DNA from: Candidatus Obscuribacterales bacterium
GTDB taxonomy: Bacteria > Cyanobacteriota > Vampirovibrionia > Obscuribacterales > Obscuribacteraceae
Direction: 5' to 3'
Assembly (NCBI GenBank): GCA_019750335.1
Contig: JAIEOQ010000008.1
Location: 310,001-374,000 of the forward strand
Length of the DNA stretch: 64,000 nt
Shown here: positions 43,843 to 52,423 of the stretch, one piece after another
Position numbering within the stretch: the stretch's first letter is position 1
How the letters are laid out: each line of letters opens with the position of its first letter
The notes under the pieces: model-generated
Databases searched by the model: none
Told to the model about the DNA's origin: nothing
Seen by the model: only the letters and a program-made list of their open reading frames with translations
Translations under genes and position numbers: made by a program

Positions 43843-44991
43843 ATGGGTAAAACTTTTGCTGGTGGCGGAAGCGGCACCGTAGCCGTTAATGTCCGCCCGA
43901 CCGTAAAGACCACCGACGATGAAGCGGGTAAGTTTCAATTCAACTTGCCCGACGGCACTGAAATCGTCAATCTCGCTCACATCCTTTATCCTTGCCACGA
44001 CCGCAGCTTCCTCGATACGGTTCTCCGTTATTTGGAAGCACCGCGAAAACACAAGATCGTCCTTGTGCTCTCCGGCGGTTTGTACAACGAAGAAGCTTTA
44101 AAGTGGGTAGCCGACGACGACGGCAAGGCGACCCGCCTGGCTAAGATCAACCTGCCGCCCGAGATCGAGCAGATCAAGGAAGAGTACGCTTCGGTGGAGC
44201 GTCGCTTCCTGGCTGTGGCTCGGCTTGCCGGTCGCTATGCCATGCAGTTCGCCAATGCTTGCGATCAGACTTATGTGCTGCCCTCGGTCTCCGGCGGCGC
44301 TGCCGGTGTGCCCACCGACTACGGTGGTCACCTCTATGCCATCGAGTGGCAAGAAAAGCAGCACAAGCATGCCGACAGGCACCCGGGCGAGATCAAGAAG
44401 GGCAAGGTCTTCCCGACCGACTTCGGTGAATTCGTCCAGCTGGAAGGCAAGCGCAACGTGATGCCCTTGGCTTATGGTCAAACGTTGACTTTCAACGACG
44501 ACCTGAAGTTCAAGAACGCTGACTTCGAACGTCGCCACCCGGGCACTGCGGCTTGGGTCGATGTCACCGAAGGCAGCGGCGAGAAGATCAGCCTCGTCCG
44601 TTCGGACGGTCTGCTTTCTTCGAGCTGGAAAACGACGCCGGTAGGAACCTATCCTTCCGTTGATCGCACCTACTCACAAGCGCATCAGCCCGGTCACTGC
44701 TTCGATCTCAGCCAAGGTCTTGGTCACCTCAAGACCTACAAGCGACGCGCTAAGGGCTTCTGGCATGGCGTGGTCGTGAACGGCCGGATTTCGGGCGCAG
44801 GCGTGCCGCTGCAAACCGGTGCCGACGGTCGGCGTTCTTTCTCGATTTGGGGCGTGCCCTATACCGAGAAGACCGCCAACGCTTGCTCGAAGGTGATCCG
44901 CAAGGGTACGCCGGCGAGTCTCTTGCCGCCGGCCAAGCCCAAGGCTGCGATCAAGAGCGTGAAGAAGCCGGTCCGCCGCAAGAAGAAGTAG
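43843..44991 (+). CDS. Degenerate metallophosphoesterase paralogue (pseudoenzyme)
   Basis: The 382-residue protein aligns with the phosphoesterase at 41949: LPDGTEIVNLAHILYPCHDR against LPDGTTGVICPDLHAPAHDR, then FLDTVLRYL against FASFLRFL and VLVLSGGLYNEEAL against IFVSIGDWSDMFAL, and near the C-terminus KGFWHGVVVNGRISG against PGFATFVVHNGKVHV. The metal ligands of all motifs are replaced (the Asp-His pair, GDxxD and GHTH are absent). The C-terminus is a basic low-complexity tail (PKAAIKSVKKPVRRKKK). ATG 43843 has ACAGGAGAA upstream. It may act as a partner, inhibitor or binding protein for the active enzyme. Confidence 0.8.
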   Translation: MGKTFAGGGSGTVAVNVRPTVKTTDDEAGKFQFNLPDGTEIVNLAHILYPCHDRSFLDTVLRYLEAPRKHKIVLVLSGGLYNEEALKWVADDDGKATRLAKINLPPEIEQIKEEYASVERRFLAVARLAGRYAMQFANACDQTYVLPSVSGGAAGVPTDYGGHLYAIEWQEKQHKHADRHPGEIKKGKVFPTDFGEFVQLEGKRNVMPLAYGQTLTFNDDLKFKNADFERRHPGTAAWVDVTEGSGEKISLVRSDGLLSSSWKTTPVGTYPSVDRTYSQAHQPGHCFDLSQGLGHLKTYKRRAKGFWHGVVVNGRISGAGVPLQTGADGRRSFSIWGVPYTEKTANACSKVIRKGTPASLLPPAKPKAAIKSVKKPVRRKKK

Positions 44992-45050
44992 TTCAAACCC
45001 CGCCGTGAGGAGACGCCACCCAAAAAGGCTATCCTCCGGCGGTTAAGTCA

Positions 45051-45105
45051 TAGAAAGAAGAAGCAGTAAGCGTTCCGCCCAATGCTTCTTCTTTCTATTT
45101 TTTTT
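45051..45105 (+). terminator. Strong terminator closing the phosphoesterase block
   Basis: A perfect 15-bp stem (45051-45065 with 45083-45097) is followed by eight T. Confidence 0.95.
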
Positions 45106-45148
45106 CGCCACAAACCCTTGACTTCCAAAAAACAAAAGGTAGGGATGC

Positions 45149-46297
45149 ATGTCCACGACAATCATGGACCGAACAAAGATCTTGGCCGGAAGGTTGGAAA
45201 CGCTCTGCAAGCGTCATCGTGCTCACTTTGAATTCACCAGGGCCGCCATGGACATTCGGTCTGGGGGCTTGGATGCGCCGTTGAATTGGCTGAATCTGGC
45301 AGAGAATCCAGCTTACAGCGCTGAAGAGAACAAGATGCGTCTTTGCTTCAAGTCCTTCAAGAAAGTGCGTCAAGGTTCCAAGGGCGATGCCGAAGAAGCA
45401 GCTCTCACAGCCGAGCTGACGGCAATCGAGACCTTGATCGTTGAACTTGAAGCAGTAATCAATGTCGAAGAACCGGTGGTCAAGCCGCACTGGTCCGACA
45501 ATTTGTCTCGTGAAAACCTGGTCAACACGATGAAAACCCTTAAGGAAAAGGCGGTCACCATGAGAAACAAGCTCCTCGCGGACATGGAAGAGAACGGTGT
45601 GTTTTTGTTGATTTGCGGTTTGCCGTTGCTGCTCAATCGCGCCAAAGAAGCGATCGAACGCAAGCTGGCCAAAGTGGCCAAGGCGCTGGTCGTGCTCGAC
45701 GCCACCGCCCGCGGCGTCACCATCACCGCGCTCATCCTCTCAGTTCTCGGCGCCGCGCTCGTCGCTTCAGCCGGGGAAGAAGGCACGACTTGGCTTTTGC
45801 TCAGCGTGCCGGCGCTCTTCTTCCTGCGCTGGTCGCTAGCGACGATCGAGACATTGATCGTCCAGGAAACCGGCTCCAAAAATCTCTACGATAAATACCT
45901 GAAAGAGATTGGCGATCAAGCAGCCGATCTGGCGCTCTTGATCGGCATCACGATTTCCGGTTTGGTGTTCACACCTTTCGCCGTCGCTGTTCTCCTTGCC
46001 CTTTTGCTCAACAGCCACACACGTTTGGTGCGGGCAAAATACACCGGCAACGAACAACGCGACAACGCCACCTTGCTGAAGCAATTCCGCAGCCGAACGC
46101 TTTCGCTTGGCGCTGTAGTCGGAGCGCTCTTGGCCGCGGTTTTCGGCGGCGGCGCCGGATTGGCGCTGGAAGTGGCTCTGGCTTTCGTGTTGGGTAATCT
46201 GGTCTTGAACATCGTTCGCGAAGACAAAGCGGTCTATGCTGAGCTCAACCCGAGCGAAAGCGCTCCGACAAACGGAAGCGCGGCTAGCGCCACTTAG
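45149..46297 (+). CDS. Integral membrane protein with long cytoplasmic helical N-terminus
   Basis: The 382-residue protein starts at ATG 45149 (GGTAGGGA upstream). The first 180 residues are soluble and helical, with a basic start (KILAGRLETLCKRHRAHF) and Glu-rich helices. From about 190 to 360 there are five to six membrane segments, including VTITALILSVLGAALVASA, WLLLSVPALFFLRWSLA, LALLIGITISGLVFTPFAVA and LGAVVGALLAAVFGGGAGLAL. The C-terminus is Ser/Ala-rich. No family recognised; it follows the phosphoesterase block but is separated from it by a strong terminator. Confidence 0.78.
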   Translation: MSTTIMDRTKILAGRLETLCKRHRAHFEFTRAAMDIRSGGLDAPLNWLNLAENPAYSAEENKMRLCFKSFKKVRQGSKGDAEEAALTAELTAIETLIVELEAVINVEEPVVKPHWSDNLSRENLVNTMKTLKEKAVTMRNKLLADMEENGVFLLICGLPLLLNRAKEAIERKLAKVAKALVVLDATARGVTITALILSVLGAALVASAGEEGTTWLLLSVPALFFLRWSLATIETLIVQETGSKNLYDKYLKEIGDQAADLALLIGITISGLVFTPFAVAVLLALLLNSHTRLVRAKYTGNEQRDNATLLKQFRSRTLSLGAVVGALLAAVFGGGAGLALEVALAFVLGNLVLNIVREDKAVYAELNPSESAPTNGSAASAT

Positions 46298-46323
46298 TCG
46301 CGGCAATCGAATATGTGTCAACC

Positions 46324-46360
46324 AGGGAGGAGCGTTTAATTACGCTCCTCCCTCTGCGTT
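46324..46360 (+). terminator. Hairpin terminator after the membrane protein gene
   Basis: A 12-bp stem (46324-46335 with 46342-46353) with a 6-base loop; the tail has only scattered T. Confidence 0.7.
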
Positions 46361-46393
46361 TACTCTTCATCCTTGCGTGATTAGGAGAGTCAA

Positions 46394-46954
46394 ATGTCGT
46401 CTGCGACCGTCGCCGAACCATCTTCGGCTTTCAACTGCTTCTTATTGTCCATCGTTCAACTCGGCACCACTCTGCATGAATCTCTCAAACAAGCCGGTAT
46501 TGCCGAACAAGGCAACAGTCGCGCTTTGCTTGGGCTGGACGATCTGGTCAAACGTTTGCGCGATTTAGGCGATGTCGCCTGCCGTCCAATCGGCACTCAT
46601 CGCCTGGGCGACCTCAGCACAGCTGCCGACGCCAGCGAAATCGTTCCACCGGCCGTTTTCCGCCGCGCCGAAGCGCTCCTCGATACCCTTGCCGCCAAGA
46701 TTGAAAGCGAGCTGAAACAGCTTGCCTGGGAGCGGATCAATCAAATAGACCGCACCAGCCTTCCGGCTTTGCGTGGTCGCCGCCGCCTGGAACAATTAAC
46801 CGACTTAGATGTAGTGAGAATGTTGCCGATGGCCGCTTATGCCAAAACAGCAATTGCCATCGCAGACAGTATCACCGCCCAAGTCAAGATCGCCAAGACT
46901 TTGCTTGAAGCCGAACTTGTCCGCACCGTCATCGAACAAATAGCCAACCCATAG
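46394..46954 (+). CDS. Helical hypothetical protein
   Basis: The 186-residue protein starts at ATG 46394 (TTAGGAGAG upstream). It is helix-rich and cytoplasmic in character: FLLSIVQLGTTLHESLKQAG, LLGLDDLVKRLRDLGD, AVFRRAEALLDTLAAKIE and LRGRRRLEQLTDLDVVRML. No family recognised. Its N-terminus (MSSATVAEPSS) resembles in composition the N-terminus of the downstream cytidine deaminase (MSASTVAPTR), 46 bases away on the same strand, so they may be co-transcribed. Confidence 0.7.
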   Translation: MSSATVAEPSSAFNCFLLSIVQLGTTLHESLKQAGIAEQGNSRALLGLDDLVKRLRDLGDVACRPIGTHRLGDLSTAADASEIVPPAVFRRAEALLDTLAAKIESELKQLAWERINQIDRTSLPALRGRRRLEQLTDLDVVRMLPMAAYAKTAIAIADSITAQVKIAKTLLEAELVRTVIEQIANP

Positions 46955-47000
46955 GCCAAAGCGGGACCACAACCGGCTGCGGCAGGATCAAAGTGATAAC

Positions 47001-47564
47001 ATGTCCGCCTCTACGGTCGCACCGACACGAATTGTTACGGCCACTTCGCGTACGCCGAAGATTGTTTTACCGGAATTGATTGAAGTTCATGCCGACGATT
47101 CGAAGCGCTACCAGGAGCTGATCGAAATCGCCAAAGCTCAATCGAAAACGGCTTACTGTCCGTATTCCAACTTCAATGTTGGCGCCGCTCTGCTTGCTTT
47201 CGACGGGCAGATTTACAAAGGTTGCAATGTTGAAGCTGCTTCGTACTCCCGGACCGGACACGCCGAAGAAACAGCGGTCAACAGCGCCATCGCCGATGGG
47301 TTGCTTGACCGGGCTAAGGCAGCCGGCTTGAGCCAGTTCGAAGCGATACTGGCTGTAGCCGTTTACGCGGAAAAAGGCAACGATCCTTGGCCCTGCTGCC
47401 ATTGCCGGGACCGTCTCTGCGAATTCGGCTACAACATGCATATCATCGGCGCGGATCAAGTCGGCAAGACTGACAAGATCCTTTGCCTGACGCTTGGACA
47501 GCTGATTCCGCATCCCTTCCCGATCGAGGAAGTGCTCGCTGCCGTCCGCGGCGATAAGAAGTAA
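47001..47564 (+). CDS. cdd: Cytidine deaminase with N-terminal extension
   Basis: The 187-residue protein has a cytidine deaminase domain after an extension of about 35 residues. Motifs: YCPYSNFNVGAALL, NVEAASYS (substrate NxE), GHAEETAV with catalytic Glu89 and zinc ligand His87 (an HAE form as in E. coli Cdd rather than CAE), and PCCHCRDRL with Cys132 and Cys135. The enzyme converts cytidine/deoxycytidine to uridine forms in pyrimidine salvage. The ribosome-binding site is weak (AGGA twelve bases upstream of ATG 47001). A terminator follows. Confidence 0.93.
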   Translation: MSASTVAPTRIVTATSRTPKIVLPELIEVHADDSKRYQELIEIAKAQSKTAYCPYSNFNVGAALLAFDGQIYKGCNVEAASYSRTGHAEETAVNSAIADGLLDRAKAAGLSQFEAILAVAVYAEKGNDPWPCCHCRDRLCEFGYNMHIIGADQVGKTDKILCLTLGQLIPHPFPIEEVLAAVRGDKK

Positions 47565-47598
47565 GAACTTGCTTCAAATAAGTTTCAACTGAATTTAA

Positions 47599-47639
47599 AC
47601 AGTGGCGTAGCGGGGATTCTTCCTGCGCCACTGTTTTTT
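47599..47639 (+). terminator. Terminator of the cytidine deaminase gene
   Basis: A stem of 9 bp (AACAGTGGCG region with CGCCACTGTT) is followed by TTTTTT. Confidence 0.9.
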
Positions 47640-47662
47640 GCAAAAATATACGATGTTATATA

Positions 47663-47705
47663 GTTGAAAAACAAAAAGAGGGAGAGACCAGCCTGCTCTC
47701 CCCGA
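47663..47705 (-). terminator. Terminator of the HAD hydrolase gene at 47709
   Basis: On the minus strand GGGGAGAGCAGG pairs with CTGGTCTCTCCC and is followed by TCTTTTTGTTTTT. It is convergent with the deaminase terminator. Confidence 0.88.
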
Positions 47706-47708
47706 AAC

Positions 47709-48611
47709 TTAAATGTGATAGAGCAGCTCGTCGTAACGGGCGGCAACAGCCGTAATCAGATGTTCAGGTATTTGGCGGCTGATCGTATCAGCGCGTCTTG
47801 GTTTAAGTGAATATTGGACCATCTCTTCGTATTCAGCCGGCACCTGATGCCCGTAATGAGCCCAGAGGAATTTGATGCCGCGTGAAGCAGCGACCATGCC
47901 GTCTTTGCTTAAGCTGTCACCGATAAACAACACTTCTTGCGGGAAAACATCAAAATCTTTCAGGACTATATCCAAACCGCTTGGGCATGGTTTTTCGTAG
48001 CTTTGGGGCAAAATATTGAAACGTGATTTGATCTTTGCCGTTTTATCAAGCAACGACTTCACGCGCTTGCGCCCGTATTCCAAAGTGATCGGCTGGAATA
48101 TGTCGTCATCATCAGGTTCGGTCGATTCCAGGGCATAAACGGCATCAAGCAACCCGTCAAAAAGCTGCATATTACGTACACGCGCCATATAATCCGGCGC
48201 ATCACTTAAAGCAACTACTTGTACGCCTTGGCGTTTCAATTCGGCCACAGCGTCCAACACTCCAGGAAAGGGGCGTAAATACTTTGCCCTGTTCAAATCC
48301 AACGCTTGCCAAAAAGGGGCGACAAACCTTTCGACGAATTCATCCGGTTTTTTTTGGAAATGTTTCCAGGCAAAGCTGGTCTCTTCCAAAAGCCAAGGAT
48401 ATTCATGAGTACCGCGACGCTCGATCACATGACCGATATCTTGAGCTAGTTCGTCTACGGAAAGGCTGACTTGGCTGCTCACATCGCGCAAAAAATCCCG
48501 GATTGCCGGCACGAAATAATCCCAGAAAGAGGATAGAGTGCCGTCCACATCGGTAATAACTAGCTTTATTTGTACCCCATTGCGGGTTGGCTTGTTAATC
48601 AAGCTTTGCAT
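47709..48611 (-). CDS. HAD-superfamily hydrolase
   Basis: The 300-residue phosphatase-like protein keeps all HAD motifs: ITDVDGTLSSF (motif I), VVALSDAPDYM (motif II), motif III Lys probably in YEKPCPSGLD, and FIGDSLSKDGM (motif IV). A helical cap lies between motifs I and II (about residues 35-120). This layout fits subclass I phosphatases related to phosphoglycolate phosphatases. ATG 48611 has AAGGACA upstream. Unlike the HAD at 42963, the catalytic motif is intact. Substrate unknown. Confidence 0.9.
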   Translation of the reverse strand: MQSLINKPTRNGVQIKLVITDVDGTLSSFWDYFVPAIRDFLRDVSSQVSLSVDELAQDIGHVIERRGTHEYPWLLEETSFAWKHFQKKPDEFVERFVAPFWQALDLNRAKYLRPFPGVLDAVAELKRQGVQVVALSDAPDYMARVRNMQLFDGLLDAVYALESTEPDDDDIFQPITLEYGRKRVKSLLDKTAKIKSRFNILPQSYEKPCPSGLDIVLKDFDVFPQEVLFIGDSLSKDGMVAASRGIKFLWAHYGHQVPAEYEEMVQYSLKPRRADTISRQIPEHLITAVAARYDELLYHI

Positions 48612-48827
48612 CGGTTTGTCCTTTTTCTTTGTTCTTCCTTGATTCTTTCAAGGTCGCACTAAGAAACGGTTAAGGCGTTCTCAGCCTAATCTTCTATGCC
48701 ACACCAGGCTTAGCGCAACGGTTTGTCACGTTTTTATAAGGCTTTTGCCGGTTTTTTATCCTGATTTTTGCCCTTAAGCAAGCAAATTGGTTCCTATAAA
48801 ACTTCAAATTATACTAAACAAAATAGT

Positions 48828-48885
48828 AAATATTTTTAAAACAAAGAGAAGAGAGGCCTCAAGCGCTGGTCGGCCTCTCTTCTCT
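48828..48885 (-). terminator. Terminator ending the Bat-type operon
   Basis: A perfect 14-bp stem (48845-48858 with 48872-48885). On the minus strand it is followed by TTTGTTTTAAAAA. Confidence 0.85.
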
Positions 48886-48894
48886 CAAATTCTT

Positions 48895-49206
48895 TTACTT
48901 TTTCGAACGGCTCTTCAAGCCACGGAGCATGCCGACAACGCCGCCAAGAGCGCCGGCAACCATGGAAACGATCAAGCCTAGCCCGACCGTCGCACCGGAG
49001 AAGAAACCGAACTGACCGCCCAAGTTGAAGAACAGCATGCCGATCAGCACGCCACCCAAGAGAGCGAAGAAGCCGCCACGCGGCGTGCCGAAGTCGCCGC
49101 TCGTATTGGTCGCCGCATAATCGGAGCGATTAAAGCGGTAGGAAAGAAAGTAACCGCTACCGCCCGAAACAAGGACGGCAAGCAAGACAACGAGCAATGG
49201 ACTCAT
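48895..49206 (-). CDS. Small Gly-rich membrane protein
   Basis: From ATG 49206 (AAAGGAAC upstream) the product has 103 residues with a membrane segment at the N-terminus (LLVVLLAVLVSGGSGYFLS), a linker with Asn/Thr/Gly, and two Gly-rich membrane segments (FFALLGGVLIGMLFFNLGG and GATVGLGLIVSMVAGALGG). It ends with a basic tail (LRGLKSRSKK). No family recognised. It is the last gene of the minus-strand operon that begins with the GNAT and BatA genes. Confidence 0.7.
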   Translation of the reverse strand: MSPLLVVLLAVLVSGGSGYFLSYRFNRSDYAATNTSGDFGTPRGGFFALLGGVLIGMLFFNLGGQFGFFSGATVGLGLIVSMVAGALGGVVGMLRGLKSRSKK

Positions 49207-49259
49207 GTGAGTTCCTTTTGATTTGAAGAGTTTTTTGGTATGAGGCAATATGACTTTGC

Positions 49260-49535
49260 TTAACGCGCGCCGGTGACCGGCATAAAATAATCGAGCAAAG
49301 AAAGCACAGCCCAAAGCACGACAAAACCGGTCACGCTCAGCGCCGCTCCTAAAAGCAGGAAGGCTCCGCCGTAAACTGCCGCCCGACAAAGACCGCCGAC
49401 CATAGCCATCAGCGGTCGGTTGCCAGCCACCCCGGCTAACATAGGCAACTGAAAGAGCCGAGTGACCAACACGCGAACACCGAAAACCAGGAAAAGCAGA
49501 AGCGCCGAGAGGAGAACAAGTTGGACAAACGTCAT
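49260..49535 (-). CDS. Small membrane protein, paralogue of the next gene upstream
   Basis: The 91-residue protein has three hydrophobic segments (LVLLSALLLFLVFGVRVLV, AAVYGGAFLLLGAALSVTGF, then FVVLWAVLSLLDYFMPV). It aligns at its C-terminus with the product at 49605: LSVTGFVVLWAVLSLLDYF against TSLLSFLVLWAMMTAIEYV. ATG 49535 is preceded by AAGGAAAA. No function known. Confidence 0.7.
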   Translation of the reverse strand: MTFVQLVLLSALLLFLVFGVRVLVTRLFQLPMLAGVAGNRPLMAMVGGLCRAAVYGGAFLLLGAALSVTGFVVLWAVLSLLDYFMPVTGAR

Positions 49536-49604
49536 TGGTTATTTTTCCTTACTGAGACAGCCGCCGCAAAAATGCAACGGCTGTCAGTTGTTTGATCGCC
49601 ACTT

Positions 49605-49886
49605 CTATCGCGTACGTACGCTCGGTAGAACATACTCAATTGCCGTCATCATCGCCCAAAGCACAAGGAAACTGAGCAGGGACGTGCCAATGCCGATGAT
49701 CAAATAAGCAAGGGTAAAGGACGAAGCATAGACAAATCCGACAAGCGAAGCAGTGGCAGCCGTGCGCACCGATTCACTCTGGATCCGCCCCAGAGGTCCG
49801 GCCGCAGCCGTAAGGGCAACACGCAGCAAAAAATTGCCGAGCATCAAAGCGAAAAGAATGGCAACAAAAATGACGAGGAAGTGCAT
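49605..49886 (-). CDS. Small membrane protein, paralogue of the next gene downstream
   Basis: The 93-residue protein (MHFLVIFVAILFALMLGNFLL at the N-terminus) has three membrane segments and ends SLLSFLVLWAMMTAIEYVL, similar to the gene at 49260. The pair probably arose by duplication and may form a heteromer. ATG 49886 has GGAG upstream. It belongs to the Bat-type operon by position. Confidence 0.7.
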   Translation of the reverse strand: MHFLVIFVAILFALMLGNFLLRVALTAAAGPLGRIQSESVRTAATASLVGFVYASSFTLAYLIIGIGTSLLSFLVLWAMMTAIEYVLPSVRTR

Positions 49887-49910
49887 ATGAGCTCCAAAGG
49901 GATGTCGTGA

Positions 49911-50282
49911 TTAGCGGATCACGAGGTGATTGATGAAAAACGAGACCAGGGTCAAAATTACCGATGCCCAAAAAGCAGAGCCGAAGCTGGCGACATAGAG
50001 AACATCAGGCATCAGCCGCGCCGCCAGCTTGAAAGCCAGGGCATTAATGCATAGTCCGATCAACCCGAAAAGCAGATAATTGAGTACGACTGCACCGCCA
50101 AGAGTGAAAAGGCCGAAGCCAAGCCACAAACAGCAGTTGCACAAGCCGATTACCAGAAGTGAGAAAAAGCCGCGGCAGAAACCGCCGCGGCGAACGGCAA
50201 CCGCACCGCCAGTGGCGGCAGGAACGACGACAAGCAAAGTCAGAACCATGAGCACAAGCCGCACAAGAAAAGTGAGCATCAT
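49911..50282 (-). CDS. Holin-IV-superfamily-like membrane protein
   Basis: The product of about 123 residues has four membrane segments. The order and the C-terminal NALAFKLAARLMPDVLYV, FGSAFWASVILTLVSFFIN pattern resemble the Phage_holin_4_2 superfamily of small membrane proteins found on many bacterial chromosomes. The upstream BatD-like gene ends in a TGA that overlaps the ATG at 50288; ATG 50282 has a better distance to AGGAGA, so either may be used. Translation is probably coupled to that gene. Confidence 0.72.
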   Translation of the reverse strand: MMLTFLVRLVLMVLTLLVVVPAATGGAVAVRRGGFCRGFFSLLVIGLCNCCLWLGFGLFTLGGAVVLNYLLFGLIGLCINALAFKLAARLMPDVLYVASFGSAFWASVILTLVSFFINHLVIR

Positions 50283-50284
50283 CT

Positions 50285-51340
50285 TCATTCTCCTGGATTT
50301 TGATCGTCCCAAGGTCCGGGCAGGGTGTCCACCGGCTCCTCATCCTCAACCTGCAGCTCAGCATCTTCGGGCAGCACATAACCGGGATCCTGGTTCATGT
50401 GCACGAACGAAAAGCGCTGCAACAGTATGTCGTCAGCATCAGTGCGCATCTGTGCAATCTCTTCCGGACGCAAGGACAGCTTGCGGAAAAGCACTTTTTC
50501 ACAACCGATGATCAGACGCATCGCTTGATTTTCGTAGATATAATGGGTCAGCAAGGCCTGCGGCACATCCTTGAGCAGGACAGTCTCGACACCAAGATAT
50601 TCGCGCATGGCAGCATCAATTTCTTGAAAATGCACGAGCGCCGGGTCTCCGGCAACGATTTGGTCAAAGGCAGCATCCACGCGCCTCTTGCAGATCATTT
50701 CTTTAGTGTTCAATTGGTGTTCGGAACGCAAAAGCCGTTGATTCACATAGGTCCTGCTGATTGCCACCAGGGTCCAAACGAATCCGCCAAGGGAGAGAAG
50801 CAGCAAAAGAAGACTGATCTGCCAGTGATAACCTTTGCCGACGGACAAGGGGCCGTCTTTGATCTCTTCGCGGCCGTCCCAAGTGTAGGACGTGAAGACC
50901 TCGACCAAGGGCTGGCGGATCTCCTTGCTTTCCGGATCGTTTTCAATCTCCCAAACCATGCTCATGGACGCATTCAGTTTGCGCTGTACGGCAAAGCTTT
51001 GCAGAACCAGCTTAATTCGATACATCTTGCTCCGATCGGGAAACTCGCGGGCCGTCACTTTGGCTTCGCCGTGAATTTCGAAGTTGCCCTCAAGAGCCAT
51101 GCTGTCGATATCCACCTTGCTGCCCGGCATCTGCTTGATGAAAATATCCACCGGCACCAGATCGCCTGTGCGATAGCCGAAATCCGGCTCAACCAGCACC
51201 ACAACTTGCGGTTGCTTATCCTGATTTGGCGCAAAATCCGGCCAATCGGATGCCGGCTTGGCGTACTTAATACAGAGAACCGTGGCAGCTAAAACTGCCG
51301 CGAGCCCCAAAGCAACCAAGCCAATTTTTTTGAAACTCAC
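50285..51340 (-). CDS. BatD-like membrane-anchored protein
   Basis: The 351-residue product starts at GTG 51340 with GGAGG six bases upstream, three bases after the BatB stop. An N-terminal membrane segment (IGLVALGLAAVLAATVLCI) is followed by an exported domain (PQVVVLVEPDFGYRTGDLV, NASMSMVWEIENDPES) of beta type and a second membrane segment (WQISLLLLLLSLGGFVWTLVA near 175), then a cytoplasmic helical part (LNTKEMICKRRVDAAFDQI). This layout and the place between BatB and small membrane genes fit BatD-like proteins, though similarity is weak. It is shorter than typical BatD. Confidence 0.72.
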   Translation of the reverse strand: MSFKKIGLVALGLAAVLAATVLCIKYAKPASDWPDFAPNQDKQPQVVVLVEPDFGYRTGDLVPVDIFIKQMPGSKVDIDSMALEGNFEIHGEAKVTAREFPDRSKMYRIKLVLQSFAVQRKLNASMSMVWEIENDPESKEIRQPLVEVFTSYTWDGREEIKDGPLSVGKGYHWQISLLLLLLSLGGFVWTLVAISRTYVNQRLLRSEHQLNTKEMICKRRVDAAFDQIVAGDPALVHFQEIDAAMREYLGVETVLLKDVPQALLTHYIYENQAMRLIIGCEKVLFRKLSLRPEEIAQMRTDADDILLQRFSFVHMNQDPGYVLPEDAELQVEDEEPVDTLPGPWDDQNPGE

Positions 51341-51343
51341 AGA

Positions 51344-52408
51344 TCACCTCCGTCCGCCGAAGCGGCTAGCAAACTCCGAGGTCGAAAACCAGCCTAGAAT
51401 CAAAAGCAACATCCCCAGCGCAAGCGGGTAAATAAACAGCTCCTCCCGCCCAGCAACACGAATCATTTCCAGCCGCTGAGCAAAAAGACTGAAGCTGAAA
51501 TCACCGGCATCGCTGACGCGCACATAACGCCCGCCGGAACGGTTAGCCAAAAGACGTAACGCATTTTCATCCAGCTGGGTAGTGACGACTTCGCCATTCA
51601 GCTCGTAAAACTCGCGCCCATAGAACCGCTGGCGATCGGCATGAGAAAGCTGCTTCACCGGAATTGCCGAAGGGCTATTGCGCCCTAAGCCGACCACAAT
51701 CAAAGTAATCCCGCGACTGCTCAGCTCTCTGGTCACGGCATTCAAAGTTTCAAGCCCGTCATCGTTGCCGCCGTCGGAAAAGAGCACGATAATCTTTTTG
51801 TGAGCAGGGTCCGAGTCCAGATCGAACAGCTGAAAAGAGAGCAGGAAGGCCTTAACTAAAGCTGAGCCATTGCCCGGCGCCGAGTTGATCAGCATCGCTC
51901 GGCGATGCACCCAATCAACAGCCGGAACGTCTCTGGTCAGAAAAGCCAGAGGAAACGCCTCACCGGCATAAGTGACAATGCCTAAGCGATTGGCTCCCAA
52001 CTCCGGCACCACCTTATCCATGATCAAGTAGCGCGCCATGTCCAGCCGCGTTCCGTCGGCAAAAGGGCTGTCACTGGGAATGCGATTTTTATAGTCGAGA
52101 GAAGCCATGGAACGGCTAACGTCGACCATGACGATCACGTCGGTTGTGCCTTGAGGCAGCTCAGTACGTCCGTCCTGAACGGTCGGGCGCGCCAACGCGA
52201 GAACGAGAAACAGCACACCGCCAGCGACAAGTGAAGCACGAAGCAGATACGCACCAAAGCTCAAACGGCTTGAGTGCGGGGAGATCAGCCGCTCATCGCC
52301 CCAGGAGCGTCGCAATTGACGCCGCCGCCGATAAGCGGCTAAACACAAAACTGCTGCTATAGGCACCAAGATTAGGAGCCATAGCATTTCCGGATTTTGC
52401 CAGTACAT
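51344..52408 (-). CDS. batB: BatB-like von Willebrand factor A membrane protein
   Basis: The 354-residue protein has two N-terminal membrane segments (MLWLLILVPIAAVLCLAA and LLRASLVAGGVLFLVLALARP), a vWA domain with the MIDAS motif DVSRSMAS, a second MIDAS site Thr/Asp set (IIVLFSDGGNDDG), and a C-terminal membrane segment (IYPLALGMLLLILGWF). BatA/BatB proteins sit in the inner membrane, often with a MoxR ATPase, and are linked to stress tolerance. The MoxR gene is not in this window. ATG 52408 has AAGGAACC upstream. Confidence 0.9.
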   Translation of the reverse strand: MYWQNPEMLWLLILVPIAAVLCLAAYRRRRQLRRSWGDERLISPHSSRLSFGAYLLRASLVAGGVLFLVLALARPTVQDGRTELPQGTTDVIVMVDVSRSMASLDYKNRIPSDSPFADGTRLDMARYLIMDKVVPELGANRLGIVTYAGEAFPLAFLTRDVPAVDWVHRRAMLINSAPGNGSALVKAFLLSFQLFDLDSDPAHKKIIVLFSDGGNDDGLETLNAVTRELSSRGITLIVVGLGRNSPSAIPVKQLSHADRQRFYGREFYELNGEVVTTQLDENALRLLANRSGGRYVRVSDAGDFSFSLFAQRLEMIRVAGREELFIYPLALGMLLLILGWFSTSEFASRFGGRR

Positions 52409-52423
52409 GTTATGGTTCCTTGA

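Noticed and set aside
50300..51292. A 330-codon plus-strand open frame
   Set aside because: It is antisense to the BatD-like gene, which fits the operon by spacing and ribosome-binding site.
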